A DNA stretch of 64,000 nt from Microbispora catharanthi (GCF_006334915.2 NZ_VDMA02000003.1:62001-126000); one strand, 5' to 3'; counted from the first letter of the stretch, positions 27,239 through 36,413 are shown. Notes: generated by a model from the letters alone, not told the origin. Made by a program: numbers and translations.

Positions 27239-27838
27239 TTAAACCGAATAAAGGGACACATCACATTTGGGGGTGCAGTTCGTCAGGTTGCGGAAGCCGA
27301 GCTGGTGCCGGGGCGGTCGAAGAACTGCGAGCACGTCGGCAGCGCGCAGCTTCAGCGTCCGGCCGAGCTTTCGGATCTCCTTCAGAGCGGCCGGGAGGCC
27401 ACTGACGACGGAGTCGATCACGCCCCACATCAGCTGCTTGCCCGTCTTGTCGGGTTCGCGGTAGGCGGTGATGGCGCGCCGGTAGACGCCCCAGGTCGCC
27501 TCGACCTCGGCATGGTCCTCGTCGGCGAACAGCGCCTCCAGCCGGGCTCGCTGCTTGTCGGTGAGCAGGCTCTCGCCAGTGTGAAGGGTGCGGCGGGAAG
27601 CTTCGCCTTCGGCGGTGCGGCCTTCGACCAGCAGGACCATGGGCCGGTGCCCGAACGGCTCGTGCGCGAGGGGGGCCGCGGGGCATGGTGCGCATCAGGG
27701 ATCTGGGTCGGACTCCGCGACGCGGCACTCGATCACCGCCCAGCCCGGCTCCAGCCGCTGCCCGACGGCCTCCAATCCGAGCTCCTCGAAGTGGCAGAAC
27801 GCGGAAAGGTCAGGGGCGTCGAAAATAGCGTGGCGCAC
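27239..27838 (-). pseudogene. Decayed ISL3-family transposase
   Basis: Reading on the minus strand from a GTG near 27838, the frame begins like an ISL3 transposase (FDAPDLSAFCHFEELGLEAVGQRLEP, given in part) and stops at 27695-27697, where the family has a tryptophan (DPW to a TGA stop). The same frame then resumes with LAHEPFGHRPMVLLV. It jumps directly to RRTLHTGESLLTDKQRARLEALFADEDHAEVEATWGVY, so roughly 200 residues of the catalytic domain are missing. Near the C-terminus the segment normally reading FDRPGTSNGPTEAINGRLEHLRG, which carries the last catalytic acid, is shifted and deleted before LGFRNLTN. It cannot be functional. Confidence 0.85.
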
Positions 27839-27980
27839 GTCGAGGTCTTCGGCCGGACGGTGAGCGCAGGAACTCCTATCCTGGAAGATCTCGACCCCCG
27901 CCCCGCGAATGCCGCGCGCACCCCGGCTCCACCCGCAACTGCGAAGAGCCGCCTCCCCGCCCACGCTTCAGGAGCCGACG

Positions 27981-29237
27981 ATGAATGATGAGATTCAGCT
28001 GATCAGTGACGGCGATGGACTGGCGGTCATCGGGGATCCGACGGCTGTCGAACGCTTCCTGGTCTCCGAGGGACTGCCGTCGAAGGACCTCGGACTGCAA
28101 CGGCTCGGATCTGTTCTCAATATCGGGGCTGAAGCCGCACAGGCAGGTTCCGAGATTGCCGCGAACTCAGGTCGCTGGGTGAAGCTGAGTAAGGAGTCCG
28201 CGCAGCTTGTCGAGAGGTACGGGCTGAGGCAAAGCTCGAAGTCGGGTCTCAGTTCCGGTGTGCTGAAGGGGAACAAGGGCCACATCAAGGGATTCGTCGA
28301 ATTCGCGAAGGGGCCCGGATCGCTTCTGACCAACCCGGCGCTTCTGGCCGGTGCCGCGGGGATCATGGCGCAGCTTGCGATGCAACAGACCATGGACGAG
28401 ATCACCGACTATCTCGCCACGATCGACGAGAAGGTCGACGACGTGCTCCGCGCCCAGAAGGACGCGGTGTTGGCGGACATGATCGGAGTGGACCTCGTGA
28501 TCGAGGAGGCCATGACCATCCGAGAGCAGGTGGGCCGGGTCTCCGAGGTCACGTGGTCGAAGGTACAGGCCACGCCGGTGACGATCGCACGAACCCAGGC
28601 GTACGCGCTGCGTCAACTCGACGCACTCGCGGAGAAGATGGAACACAAGACCAAGATCGGTGATCTCGCCAAGACGTCCAAGGAAGCCGAGTCCAAGGTT
28701 CAGGAGTGGCTCGCCGTTCTGGCTCGCTGCTTCCAACTGCAGGACGCGATCGCCGTACTCGAACTCGACCGGGTGCTGGACGCGTCTCCGGAGGAACTGG
28801 ACCGGCATCGCCTCGCACTTCGGGCTGCACGGCAAAATCGGCTGGAACTCATCACACGGAGCACCGAGCGTCTGATGGCCCGCATGCATGCGGCTGCCGG
28901 CACGGCCAACACGAAGGTGCTGCTGCACCCGACCACATCCCGGGCTGTGGTGCATTCGAGCGACTATGTCGCGATCGCCGTCGTCGACTTCCAGGGACGG
29001 CTCGGAATCGAGCGCAGCCGACAGTCATTGGAGGCGAGACGATGGGTGGACGCGGCCGCGGAGGTGCGGGACAAGGTGCTCGAGACAGGAGCAGAGGGCG
29101 TCGATGCCGCCAGGCACCTCGGTAACGAGACCCTCGACCGGGCCAGATCGGTGACGGGCAAGCTCTCCAGCGGGATTGCCGAGCGAGCGCTCCGTCGGCG
29201 CGGGGACGACGAGGAACGCGGCAGGAAGGCTGAGTGA
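27981..29237 (+). CDS. Unrecognised 418-residue protein, hydrophobic core plus coiled coil
   Basis: I do not recognise this family. A good AGGAG site precedes the ATG at 27981. Residues ~1-110 are mixed. Residues ~112-135 (SLLTNPALLAGAAGIMAQLA) form a hydrophobic helix long enough to enter a membrane. The rest is charged and helical, with heptad-like leucines and two stretches likely to be coiled coils (ITDYLATIDEKVDDVLRAQ; KEAESKVQEWLAVLARCFQL). The C-terminal ~80 residues are alanine- and arginine-rich. Codon use is a little less GC-biased than its neighbours, and it lies against transposase remnants, so acquisition by transfer is plausible. No function should be assumed. Confidence 0.75.
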   Translation: MNDEIQLISDGDGLAVIGDPTAVERFLVSEGLPSKDLGLQRLGSVLNIGAEAAQAGSEIAANSGRWVKLSKESAQLVERYGLRQSSKSGLSSGVLKGNKGHIKGFVEFAKGPGSLLTNPALLAGAAGIMAQLAMQQTMDEITDYLATIDEKVDDVLRAQKDAVLADMIGVDLVIEEAMTIREQVGRVSEVTWSKVQATPVTIARTQAYALRQLDALAEKMEHKTKIGDLAKTSKEAESKVQEWLAVLARCFQLQDAIAVLELDRVLDASPEELDRHRLALRAARQNRLELITRSTERLMARMHAAAGTANTKVLLHPTTSRAVVHSSDYVAIAVVDFQGRLGIERSRQSLEARRWVDAAAEVRDKVLETGAEGVDAARHLGNETLDRARSVTGKLSSGIAERALRRRGDDEERGRKAE

Positions 29238-29536
29238 GCGCCCCGGCCGTCAGCCACTCGGCAGGCTTCACTCGAGCCGTTCTGGCCACGTCAGCGGCCA
29301 CCTCGTCTGACGTCCTCCCGGTGCTCTCGATCCACAGGACTTCAAGGCCGAGCGCCAGCGTGGGCGGCCCGCGACGGGGGCGTCGCGGAGGTCTCGATCT
29401 GGAAGTGGCGAAACAAGTTCCTCGACGCCGGCAAACATGCGCTGACGGTGGGCCGGTCGCTGCCGGCGGCAGGCGGATCCAGGCCCCGCCTACGCCCTCG
29501 ATTGCCATGAGCCGATGAAGGGGCAGCGGCGACAAG
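29238..29536. other. Gene-poor stretch with possible transposase scrap
   Basis: No intact gene is visible between the unrecognised protein and the HAD gene. The only coding-like signal is the short fragment listed at 29373-29460. Confidence 0.5.
29373..29460 (+). pseudogene. Possible IS3-type OrfA fragment
   Basis: The plus-strand frame from 29373 reads DGGVAEVSIWKWRNKFLDAG, then KHALTVGRS. This resembles the end of the helix-turn-helix in IS3-type OrfA proteins (…SIWKWRNKFLDAGKQAL…). Nothing recognisable continues on either side, so this is at best a remnant, and the match is short. Confidence 0.3.
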
Positions 29537-30256
29537 TCAGGGCGTCGTACGGTCGGCCGGGGTGGTCAGGCGGGCGACGGCCGCGACGACTTCGGAGGGG
29601 TTGGACAGGTCGGACAGCACGATGTCGGCCCCCGCCTCGCGCAGCTCGGCGGCCGTGGACCGGCCCGACGCCACGCCGATCATGGCCGCGCCGCCGATCT
29701 TCGCCGCCTGGACGTCACGCGTGGAGTCGCCGATCAGCACGGTGTTGCCGGCTGTGAAGACGGCGCCATACCCGGCCTTGGCCCGTCCCTGCGCGACCTG
29801 CAGCAGGGTGGCCTTCGGATAGACCTCCTCGCCGTAGCCGCCCACCTCGACGTCAATCCACTTGTCCAGCCCGAACGCCTTGAGCTTGTGCACGGCGTTG
29901 CTCTTGATGGTGCCGGTGAGCACCGACTGCACGACGCCGTCGAGGCGCGACACGGCCTTGAGCGCGTCCTTGGCGCCGGGCAGCACGCGGCCGTCCTTGG
30001 TCAGCCGGTCGCGCCGCTCCGCGAAGCAGACGGCCAGCGCGTCGAGGAACCTCGGCAGGTGGTGGTCCTCGACGACGATGCCGTTGACGGCCAGGGTCTC
30101 GAAGACGATCTCCGAGTCGGGGCGGCCCAGCGCCGGTGCGAGCTTCACCAGCGGCCGCCCTGTCACCATCCGGAACGCGTCCGCGTAGGCGTCGCGGGTG
30201 ACGATGGCGACGTCGACGAGCGTCAGGTCGATGTTCCAGAGAACGAGGCGGTTGAT
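29537..30256 (-). CDS. HAD-family phosphatase homologue, probably inactive or decaying
   Basis: About 239 residues if translation begins where homologues do. HAD motif I, normally WDIDLTL, reads WNIDLTL (Asn codon at 30233-30235), so the aspartate nucleophile is missing. Motif II (VLTGT), the lysine segment (YPKATLL) and motif IV (IGDSTRD) are kept. The homologous start position holds ATC (30256-30254) preceded by GGAGG at ideal spacing, as if ATG had become ATC; the nearest standard start is a GTG at 30349 with no homology to its extension. The family usually dephosphorylates small phosphate esters. This copy is predicted to be inactive and may be poorly translated. Confidence 0.72.
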   Translation of the reverse strand: MNRLVLWNIDLTLVDVAIVTRDAYADAFRMVTGRPLVKLAPALGRPDSEIVFETLAVNGIVVEDHHLPRFLDALAVCFAERRDRLTKDGRVLPGAKDALKAVSRLDGVVQSVLTGTIKSNAVHKLKAFGLDKWIDVEVGGYGEEVYPKATLLQVAQGRAKAGYGAVFTAGNTVLIGDSTRDVQAAKIGGAAMIGVASGRSTAAELREAGADIVLSDLSNPSEVVAAVARLTTPADRTTP

Positions 30257-30716
30257 CGTGGCCTCCGTGGGGGTGCGGTGTGGATCGTGCTCAGCGTACG
30301 GCCCACGCGGGGCAGCCGCCGCATCCAGGACGACCTCGACAAGTCGCACGCACGGGGCCGCTACGCGGGACGTGGAAGGGCCAGGTCGCCCCGCAGTTCG
30401 GGCTCGGGCAGCCCTCTGGGCCACTCCAGCGACGGCCAGTGCTCCGACACGCTGACTGCGATCCGAGCACGATCGGTTCGAATCCCACGAAGTGGCCGGA
30501 CGTGCCGTACGGCCAGAACTGCGACGCCAGACCCCGCCGAGCTACGAGCTGTACGACGGACGCCTGCGGCTGCACCAGACCCAGGAGCCGGGGCCGGACG
30601 GCGGTCGCCTGGTCAGCGACAAGTGTCGTCGGGAGTGTGGCGGTCAGGCGGCTCTACCGGCCGCCACGCCAAGCCCCGGTGGCTGCTGGAGGGGGAACGC
30701 CAGGCCCGCTGACGCG
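30257..30716. other. Gene-poor stretch with a tRNA-like sequence
   Basis: No gene can be supported here. Weak open frames on the plus strand have no recognisable homology. The tRNA-like element at 30419-30497 is the only structured feature. Confidence 0.5.
30419..30497 (+). other. Degenerate tRNA-like sequence
   Basis: GGCCACT (30419-30425) pairs perfectly with AGTGGCC (30491-30497), 79 nt apart, as an acceptor stem would. AGCG/TGCT can form a D-stem around a GG-containing loop, and a T-loop-like GGTTCGAAT follows. The T-stem has mismatches, two bases separate it from the acceptor strand, and no anticodon arm with a normal 7-nt loop can be drawn. No CCA follows. It is either a decayed tRNA or an integration-site fragment, or chance. 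Confidence 0.3.
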
Positions 30717-31349
30717 TCAGACGAGGTCGAGGGCGTCGGCCAGCGAGTCCACCACCGGGACCCCGACGCCCTCCAGCTCCGACCGCCTGGTCATGCCGCC
30801 GGTGTAGAGGATGGCGCGGGCGCCGACGTGCTGGGCCGCGTGGGCGTCGTCCACGCTGTCGCCGATGACGACGACCTTCGCCGAGTCGACGCCGAGCGCG
30901 CGCATGTGCTCCACCATGTGCTCGGCCTTGTGGCCGCCGGTCGCCGAGCGCGAGCCGTCGATGCGGGTGAAGTGGCCGTCGATGCCGAACTCGCCGGTCT
31001 TGCGGACCAGCCGTTCGTGGCCCCACATGGACAGCAGCGACTGCGTGCGGCCCGACCCCTCCCAGGCGCGCAGGCTCGACAGTGCCCCCTCGGCGAGGCT
31101 GCACGCCTCCATCAGCCGGTGGTAGTGCTCGTGGAAGCCCGCGTCGAGCAGTTCCCACTCGCCCTCCCCGAGCGGCCGGCCGAGCATCCGCTCGTACGCC
31201 ACCCAGATGGGGCGGGTGTACACCTCACGGAAGCCCTCCGCGTCGTACGGCCCCAGGCCGTACGGCTGGAAGAGCTCGTTGGTCGCGCCGACGACGGCGT
31301 CGATGTCGTGGAAGAGCGTCCCGTTCCAGTCCCAAACAATGTGTGTCAT
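30717..31349 (-). CDS. HAD-family hydrolase
   Basis: A 210-residue HAD phosphatase of the phosphoglycolate phosphatase-like group. Motif I is VWDWNGTLFHD (nucleophile D near residue 7), and motif IV is VVVIGDSVDDAHAA, with a plausible lysine between them. Cap helices lie in between. It probably removes phosphate from a small metabolite; the substrate cannot be assigned. ATG at 31349. The gene lies 50 bp downstream of the DUF6912-type gene on the same strand. Confidence 0.85.
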   Translation of the reverse strand: MTHIVWDWNGTLFHDIDAVVGATNELFQPYGLGPYDAEGFREVYTRPIWVAYERMLGRPLGEGEWELLDAGFHEHYHRLMEACSLAEGALSSLRAWEGSGRTQSLLSMWGHERLVRKTGEFGIDGHFTRIDGSRSATGGHKAEHMVEHMRALGVDSAKVVVIGDSVDDAHAAQHVGARAILYTGGMTRRSELEGVGVPVVDSLADALDLV

Positions 31350-31399
31350 CTCGCCTCCAGCTTAGACGCCGGGCGTGACAACTCCATGAACTACGCGGG

Positions 31400-31906
31400 T
31401 CAGGTGAGCAGATCCTGGATCTCCTGCGTGGCGTACCAGAGCAGTTCGTGGTCCTCCGCACCGTCCACGACGAACCGCGCGTCGTCATCCCCGACGTCGG
31501 CCGCGGGCAGCGCCGCGATCGCCGCCTCCACGTCCGGCGCGGCGTCGGCGTCGTCCACGTGGACCGAGGCGACCAGCCGCATCGGGATCGGCTCCAGGAC
31601 CCGAACGCGGGCGCGCTCCTCCAGGTCGGCGCCGGCCTTCACGTTCTCGTCGGGCACCTCGGCCGCGATCACCACCCGCCGGGCGGCCACCTCGACGCCG
31701 TCCTTGCGGTCGGCGGCCAGCATGCGCAGGGAGGTCCGGGCGGCCTCGGTCAGCGCGACGTACTCCAGCTCCTCGGTGTCGCCCGAGGCGTACCACTCGA
31801 TCAACGCGGGGGTGACCGCGAAGCCGGTCAGCGGGGCCGGGCCCAGCTCCCCTGCGGCGACGACGCGCGCCAGCGCGGGAATCGTGGACGGCAGATAGAC
31901 GCGCAT
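31400..31906 (-). CDS. DUF6912-family protein
   Basis: A 168-residue protein with the opening MRVYLPSTIPALARVVAAGE and the end DGAEDHELLWYATQEIQDLL, a pattern I recall as DUF6912 in actinobacteria. The middle is mixed, with an acidic stretch (DDADAAPDVEAA). No enzyme motif, signal peptide or membrane segment is visible. Function unknown. It lies between two HAD phosphatase genes, all on the minus strand, and may be transcribed with them. Confidence 0.75.
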   Translation of the reverse strand: MRVYLPSTIPALARVVAAGELGPAPLTGFAVTPALIEWYASGDTEELEYVALTEAARTSLRMLAADRKDGVEVAARRVVIAAEVPDENVKAGADLEERARVRVLEPIPMRLVASVHVDDADAAPDVEAAIAALPAADVGDDDARFVVDGAEDHELLWYATQEIQDLLT

Positions 31907-31935
31907 GCGTTCCTCGACTCGGTCTCTGATTGCAA

Positions 31936-32610
31936 CTACAGACAGGCGGCGGCGCCGGGCTCGCGGAAAGGCAGGCCGAACAGGCGCTCCATCTCGGCGA
32001 TGGTCTCCGAGGGATCGCTGTGGTGGACCCCGACCAGGCCGATCGCGCGGGCCGCCACGATGTTCGCCTCGATGTCGTCGACGAACACGCACTGTCCCGG
32101 CTCGAGCCCCAGCAGGCCGAGCGCGTGCCGGAAGATCCGCTCCTCGGGCTTGCGCATGCCGACCTCTCCGGAGATGACGACCGCGTCGAAGAGGACCTCC
32201 CAGCCCTCACGCGAGTAGTGGTCGCCCCAGGAGTTGGACACCAGGCAGGTGCCGAGCCCGGCCGTCCGGGCCTGGCGGAGCATCCCGTTCATCTCCTCGA
32301 CCGGCCGGAACCCGGCGAACATCCGGGCCAGCAGGCCGTCGGCCTCCGGCGGGCCGCCGTCGAGGGTCACCAGCCGGGCCGCCAGGGCGCGCTCGAACTC
32401 CAGGACCGGAATCTCGCCCCGTTCGAGCGCGTGGATCGGGTTCTCGCCGTCCGGCTCGACGCCGGCCCGGTACGCCTGCGTGACCAGCGCGCGCATGACC
32501 TCCCGGTAGTGCCGGGGGTCGATCCGGTCCGCCTCGATCCACTCCGCGACGGACTCGGCCAGGCTCGTGGTCAGAACCCCGCCCCAGTCGATCAGCACAC
32601 CCTTGAGCAC
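31936..32610 (-). CDS. HAD-family phosphatase
   Basis: A 224-residue HAD protein of the group whose motif I is DWGGVLT rather than DxDGT; this spacing is usual for that group, so the enzyme should be active. Motif II is CLVSNSWG, motif III the lysine in GMRKPEERIF, motif IV VFVDDIEAN. It would remove phosphate from a sugar or other small ester. The GTG at 32610 has GGGAGG close upstream; a GTG 12 nt further up is also possible. First of three closely spaced minus-strand genes. Confidence 0.87.
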   Translation of the reverse strand: MLKGVLIDWGGVLTTSLAESVAEWIEADRIDPRHYREVMRALVTQAYRAGVEPDGENPIHALERGEIPVLEFERALAARLVTLDGGPPEADGLLARMFAGFRPVEEMNGMLRQARTAGLGTCLVSNSWGDHYSREGWEVLFDAVVISGEVGMRKPEERIFRHALGLLGLEPGQCVFVDDIEANIVAARAIGLVGVHHSDPSETIAEMERLFGLPFREPGAAACL

Positions 32611-32650
32611 CGCGCCTCCCACCCGACGTGCCTACAAATATAGGGAGTGG

Positions 32651-33448
32651 TCAGTCCGGCCGCTCGAACGGCTTGAGCACGCCGCCGAACCACTCGTCGA
32701 CGGCGTCCGGGCCGAACGACTCGCCGGGCGCCAGCTCCCGCAGCGCGTCACTCACCATCTGACGGCTCTGCCGTTCCGCGTCCTGCTGCGCCCGGCCCAG
32801 GGCCAGCAGGAGTTCCTCGGCCAGCGTCCGGCTGGGCAGGCGCATGGCACGAGGCTCGATGACGACCTCCCGCACCTGGCCGTACACCGTCGTGACGACC
32901 TTGATCCGGCCGTCCGCCGCCCGGCCGTGGCCGGTGACGGCCTCGATCTCGCGCTGCCCGTCCTCCAGCCATGCCTCGATCTGTGCGGCGCGCTCCGCGT
33001 CCTGCTCCAGGTCGTCGGCCCGGTCCGCGGAGTGTGGGCCGAAGGCGTCCGCTCCCGCGTCCAGCTCCTGGGCGAGCTGGTCGAACCGATAACGCACGAA
33101 CGTCTCGTCGAGCGGGGCGGCCAGCCCGGTCACCCTGCTCTGGGCGGCGGCGACGAGCTCGTCGGTCCTCTCCTTCGCGGCGTCCTGGGCGGCCCTGATC
33201 GCCCTCGTCACCTCCGCGCTCAGGACGGCCGCGTCGAGCCGCATGACCCGCGGATCCAATGTGATCGCGGTGACCTGCCCCCGGCCGTCGGCCCTGGCCC
33301 GCACCAGGCCGTCGGCGCCCTCCCCTTCGCCGGTGACCTGCCGGATCCCGGCCTGGACGTCCGCGAGGCCGCGCATGACGTCCTCTGCCTGGCGAATCAT
33401 CTGCTCCAGCAGCTCCAGGTCGCTGCCCCCCGGAAACGACAGGGACAA
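32651..33448 (-). CDS. Tandem YbaB/EbfC-fold protein
   Basis: A 265-residue protein containing two copies of the YbaB fold. Copy one (~residues 10-105) includes MIRQAEDVMRGLADVQ, a beta-hairpin ending VTAITLDPRVMR, and a helix of DAAVLSAEVTRAIRAAQDAA. Copy two (~150-235) repeats this order: AAQIEAWLEDGQREIEAV, then VREVVIEPRAMRLPSRTLAEELLLALGRAQQDA. YbaB proteins bind DNA as dimers, so this is a covalent dimer. In actinobacteria such proteins often neighbour WXG100/ESX-type genes, as here. A TTG at 33448 with GGAGG upstream was chosen; a GTG lies 12 nt further up without such a site. Divergent from the WXG-like operon. Confidence 0.8.
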   Translation of the reverse strand: MSLSFPGGSDLELLEQMIRQAEDVMRGLADVQAGIRQVTGEGEGADGLVRARADGRGQVTAITLDPRVMRLDAAVLSAEVTRAIRAAQDAAKERTDELVAAAQSRVTGLAAPLDETFVRYRFDQLAQELDAGADAFGPHSADRADDLEQDAERAAQIEAWLEDGQREIEAVTGHGRAADGRIKVVTTVYGQVREVVIEPRAMRLPSRTLAEELLLALGRAQQDAERQSRQMVSDALRELAPGESFGPDAVDEWFGGVLKPFERPD

Positions 33449-33531
33449 GTATTCCTCCACAAAAAGGACAAAATGCTTTTACTGTGCAATTCACCCGTCC
33501 GTAATTCGCGGGTCATGCTAACGTGCCGCGC

Positions 33532-33854
33532 ATGCACGGGGAACTCGGCATCGAACACAGCGAAGTGGACAGGGCCTCCTCTCGCCTGACGGAGCACGGC
33601 GATGAATTCGTGACCGCCCTCCAGTATCTGCGCGAGCGGGCGGGCGCCTCCTCGTGGGGCGACGACGGCCTGTTCGGCGCCTTCGTGGCCGCGTACAACC
33701 GCTCCGCCCTGACGGCCGTCGAGGCGTACGCGCAGCTCGGAGGGACGGTGGGCGGCACGGGAGAGGCGCTCGCGGTCGCGCGCCGGCGGGTGTCGGACGC
33801 CGAGGGCGACGCGGGGCGCCAGATCGCGGGGGCGCACGACGAACAGGGCCTGAC

Positions 33855-33864
<10 letters not shown>
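33532..33864 (+). CDS. WXG100-like small helical protein
   Basis: A 110-residue all-helical protein of the ESX/WXG100 size and pattern: a first helix (EVDRASSRLTEHGDEFVTALQYLRERA), a turn with SSWGDDG at the middle, and a second helix rich in alanine (LGGTVGGTGEALAVARRRV). It has a Trp-Gly rather than a classic Trp-x-Gly. Such proteins are typically exported by type VII secretion, often with a partner. No strong ribosome-binding site; the ATG at 33532 is preferred over a GTG 9 nt upstream. Its stop overlaps the next gene. Confidence 0.65.
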
Positions 33865-34787
<923 letters not shown>

Positions 34788-34795
34788 GGACTGTC

Positions 34796-35062
34796 ATGAC
34801 CAAGCCAATTTCGAGCCAGATGTACCACTTCACCCAGAACAATCCGGAAGGGATCGGACAGGACAGCGTGCCTGCGCTGCTCCGCCGGGTCGCGACCACG
34901 ATCGAGGAACTGGGCCAGGTCGAGGTGTACGACCTGGTCATGCACAACGAGGTCACCGACGACGGGACCGACTGGCCGTCGATCACGGTCTACTTCGACT
35001 ACACCCAGGCCGACGAGCCAGAGGAGGACGAGCCGGAAGGAGACGCGCCCGCCGTCACCTGA
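34796..35062 (+). CDS. Small acidic protein of unknown function
   Basis: An 88-residue protein starting MTKPISSQMYHFTQNNPEGIGQ, with DSVPALLRRVATTIEELGQVEVYDLVMHNEV in the middle and a very acidic C-terminus (many E/D). I recall small homologues across actinobacteria without a known role. It directly follows the Q/N-rich protein and probably belongs to the same operon, where it could act as a chaperone or immunity-like partner. The stop overlaps the convergent NagZ-like gene by 8 nt. Confidence 0.65.
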   Translation: MTKPISSQMYHFTQNNPEGIGQDSVPALLRRVATTIEELGQVEVYDLVMHNEVTDDGTDWPSITVYFDYTQADEPEEDEPEGDAPAVT

Positions 35063-36356
35063 CGACGGCGAAGACCCGCTCCGCGACCTTGCGGTGCGCG
35101 GCGGACTTCAGCGCGCCGGGGTCGGTGCGGATCGGGCCGAAGACACCGCGCTTCTCCTTCAGCCGCAGGATCCGCAGCACCGACTCGTCGATCCTGCGTT
35201 CGGAGATCCGGCCCGACTTCACCGCGTCGAGGACGGCATCGTACGCCTTGGGCAGGTTGGGCGGCATGAGGAGCACGTCGGCCCCGGCGAGCACGGCCCG
35301 CACGGCGACCTCGGCGTCGCCGTACTTCTTCCGCACCCCGGCCATGTCGAGCGCGTCGGTGCTGATCACGCCGTCGAAGCCGAGTTCCTCGCGGAGCAGG
35401 CCGGTGAGGATGCGGTGGGACAGCGTCGCGGGGTCGCCCGAGGGGTCGAGCTTCGGCATCACCACGTGGGCCGACATGATCGCGTCCACGTCGTGCGCGA
35501 TCGCCGTGCGGAACGGCGGCGCGTCCAGCTTCCGCCACTGCGTCTTCGAGTGCGTGATGACCGGCAGGCCCGTGTGGCTGTCGACCGAGGTGTCCCCGTG
35601 GCCGGGGAAGTGCTTGGCGACGGAGGCCACGTCCGCCGCGTGGAAGCCGTCGACGGCCGCCCCGACCATCGCGGCCACCTTTCCCGGGTCGGAGCCGTAC
35701 GCGCGGGGGCCGATCACGGGATTGCGGGGGTTGATGTTGACGTCGGCCACCGGCGCGAAGTCGAGCGAGATGCCGAGGTCGCGCAGTTCCTCACCGGTCG
35801 CCCTGGCGACGTCGCGCGCGTTCGCCGTCTTGCCGGTCTCGCCGATCTCCGACGCGCCGGGGAACGTGGTGACGAGAGACTTGAGCCGGGAGACGAGGCC
35901 GTTCTCCTGGTCCACGCCGATCATGAGCGGTGCCTCGCCGGACCTGGCCGCCGCCTCGCGCAGACCGGTGGTGAGCGCGGCCACCTGGCTCGCGCCGGAG
36001 ACGTTGCCCGCCCAGTCGAACAGGATCACCCCGCCGGGGCGGAACTTCTCCACCACCTGCGCCGGCGTCCCCACGCCGTACCGCGCCTCGTTCTCCTTGC
36101 TCGCCGCCCCGGCCTTCTGGCCCCACACCACGATGGTGAAGAGCTGGGCCACCTTGTCCCGCAGGCTCATCGCCGCGAGCGTCCGCTCGGCCAGGCTTCC
36201 CGAGGGGCGGGCCGACGGCGAGGGGGGTGGTGGGGACACGGACACCGGCGCGGACGTGCGCGGCGAGGGCGCCGGGCTCGCCGCGCCGACGCCGGACGAG
36301 CATCCGGTCGCGAGGAGGGCGGCGAGCATGACGACACCGTGTCTGATTCGTGGCAC
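35055..36356 (-). CDS. GH3 beta-N-acetylglucosaminidase-like lipoprotein (NagZ-like)
   Basis: A 433-residue lipoprotein. A signal peptide ends in the lipobox LLATGC, followed by a proline/serine-rich linker and a GH3 catalytic domain. The family signature KHFPGHGDTSVDSHTGLP (acid/base dyad) and the nucleophile aspartate in ISTDALDM are intact. It would release N-acetylglucosamine from peptidoglycan or chito-oligosaccharides at the cell surface. A GTG at 36356 starts two residues before the basic signal sequence. A hairpin at 36381-36409 separates it from ptsI. It sits beside the amino-sugar phosphotransferase genes, fitting supply of substrate. Confidence 0.9.
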   Translation of the reverse strand: MPRIRHGVVMLAALLATGCSSGVGAASPAPSPRTSAPVSVSPPPPSPSARPSGSLAERTLAAMSLRDKVAQLFTIVVWGQKAGAASKENEARYGVGTPAQVVEKFRPGGVILFDWAGNVSGASQVAALTTGLREAAARSGEAPLMIGVDQENGLVSRLKSLVTTFPGASEIGETGKTANARDVARATGEELRDLGISLDFAPVADVNINPRNPVIGPRAYGSDPGKVAAMVGAAVDGFHAADVASVAKHFPGHGDTSVDSHTGLPVITHSKTQWRKLDAPPFRTAIAHDVDAIMSAHVVMPKLDPSGDPATLSHRILTGLLREELGFDGVISTDALDMAGVRKKYGDAEVAVRAVLAGADVLLMPPNLPKAYDAVLDAVKSGRISERRIDESVLRILRLKEKRGVFGPIRTDPGALKSAAHRKVAERVFAVVR

Positions 36357-36380
36357 GTTCTTTACCGTAGCCGCGCCCGG

Positions 36381-36409
36381 CCGTGACCGGGCCAGGAACC
36401 CGGTCACGG
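36381..36409. terminator. Terminator hairpin after ptsI
   Basis: CCGTGACCGGG (36381-36391) and CCCGGTCACGG (36399-36409) form a perfect 11-bp stem with a 7-nt loop, a few bases past the ptsI stop. It should end the HPr-EI transcript and insulates the NagZ-like gene. Confidence 0.75.
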
Positions 36410-36413
36410 ACGG

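Noticed and set aside
30492-30716. Plus-strand frames before the HAD gene at 30717, one ending in GRHAKPRWLLEGERQAR
   Set aside because: Too short and without homology that I recognise; antisense composition.
30717-32610. The WDWNGT and DWGGVLT motifs of the other two HAD proteins as inactivating changes
   Set aside because: The first Asp (nucleophile) is present in both, and these spellings are normal in their subgroups.
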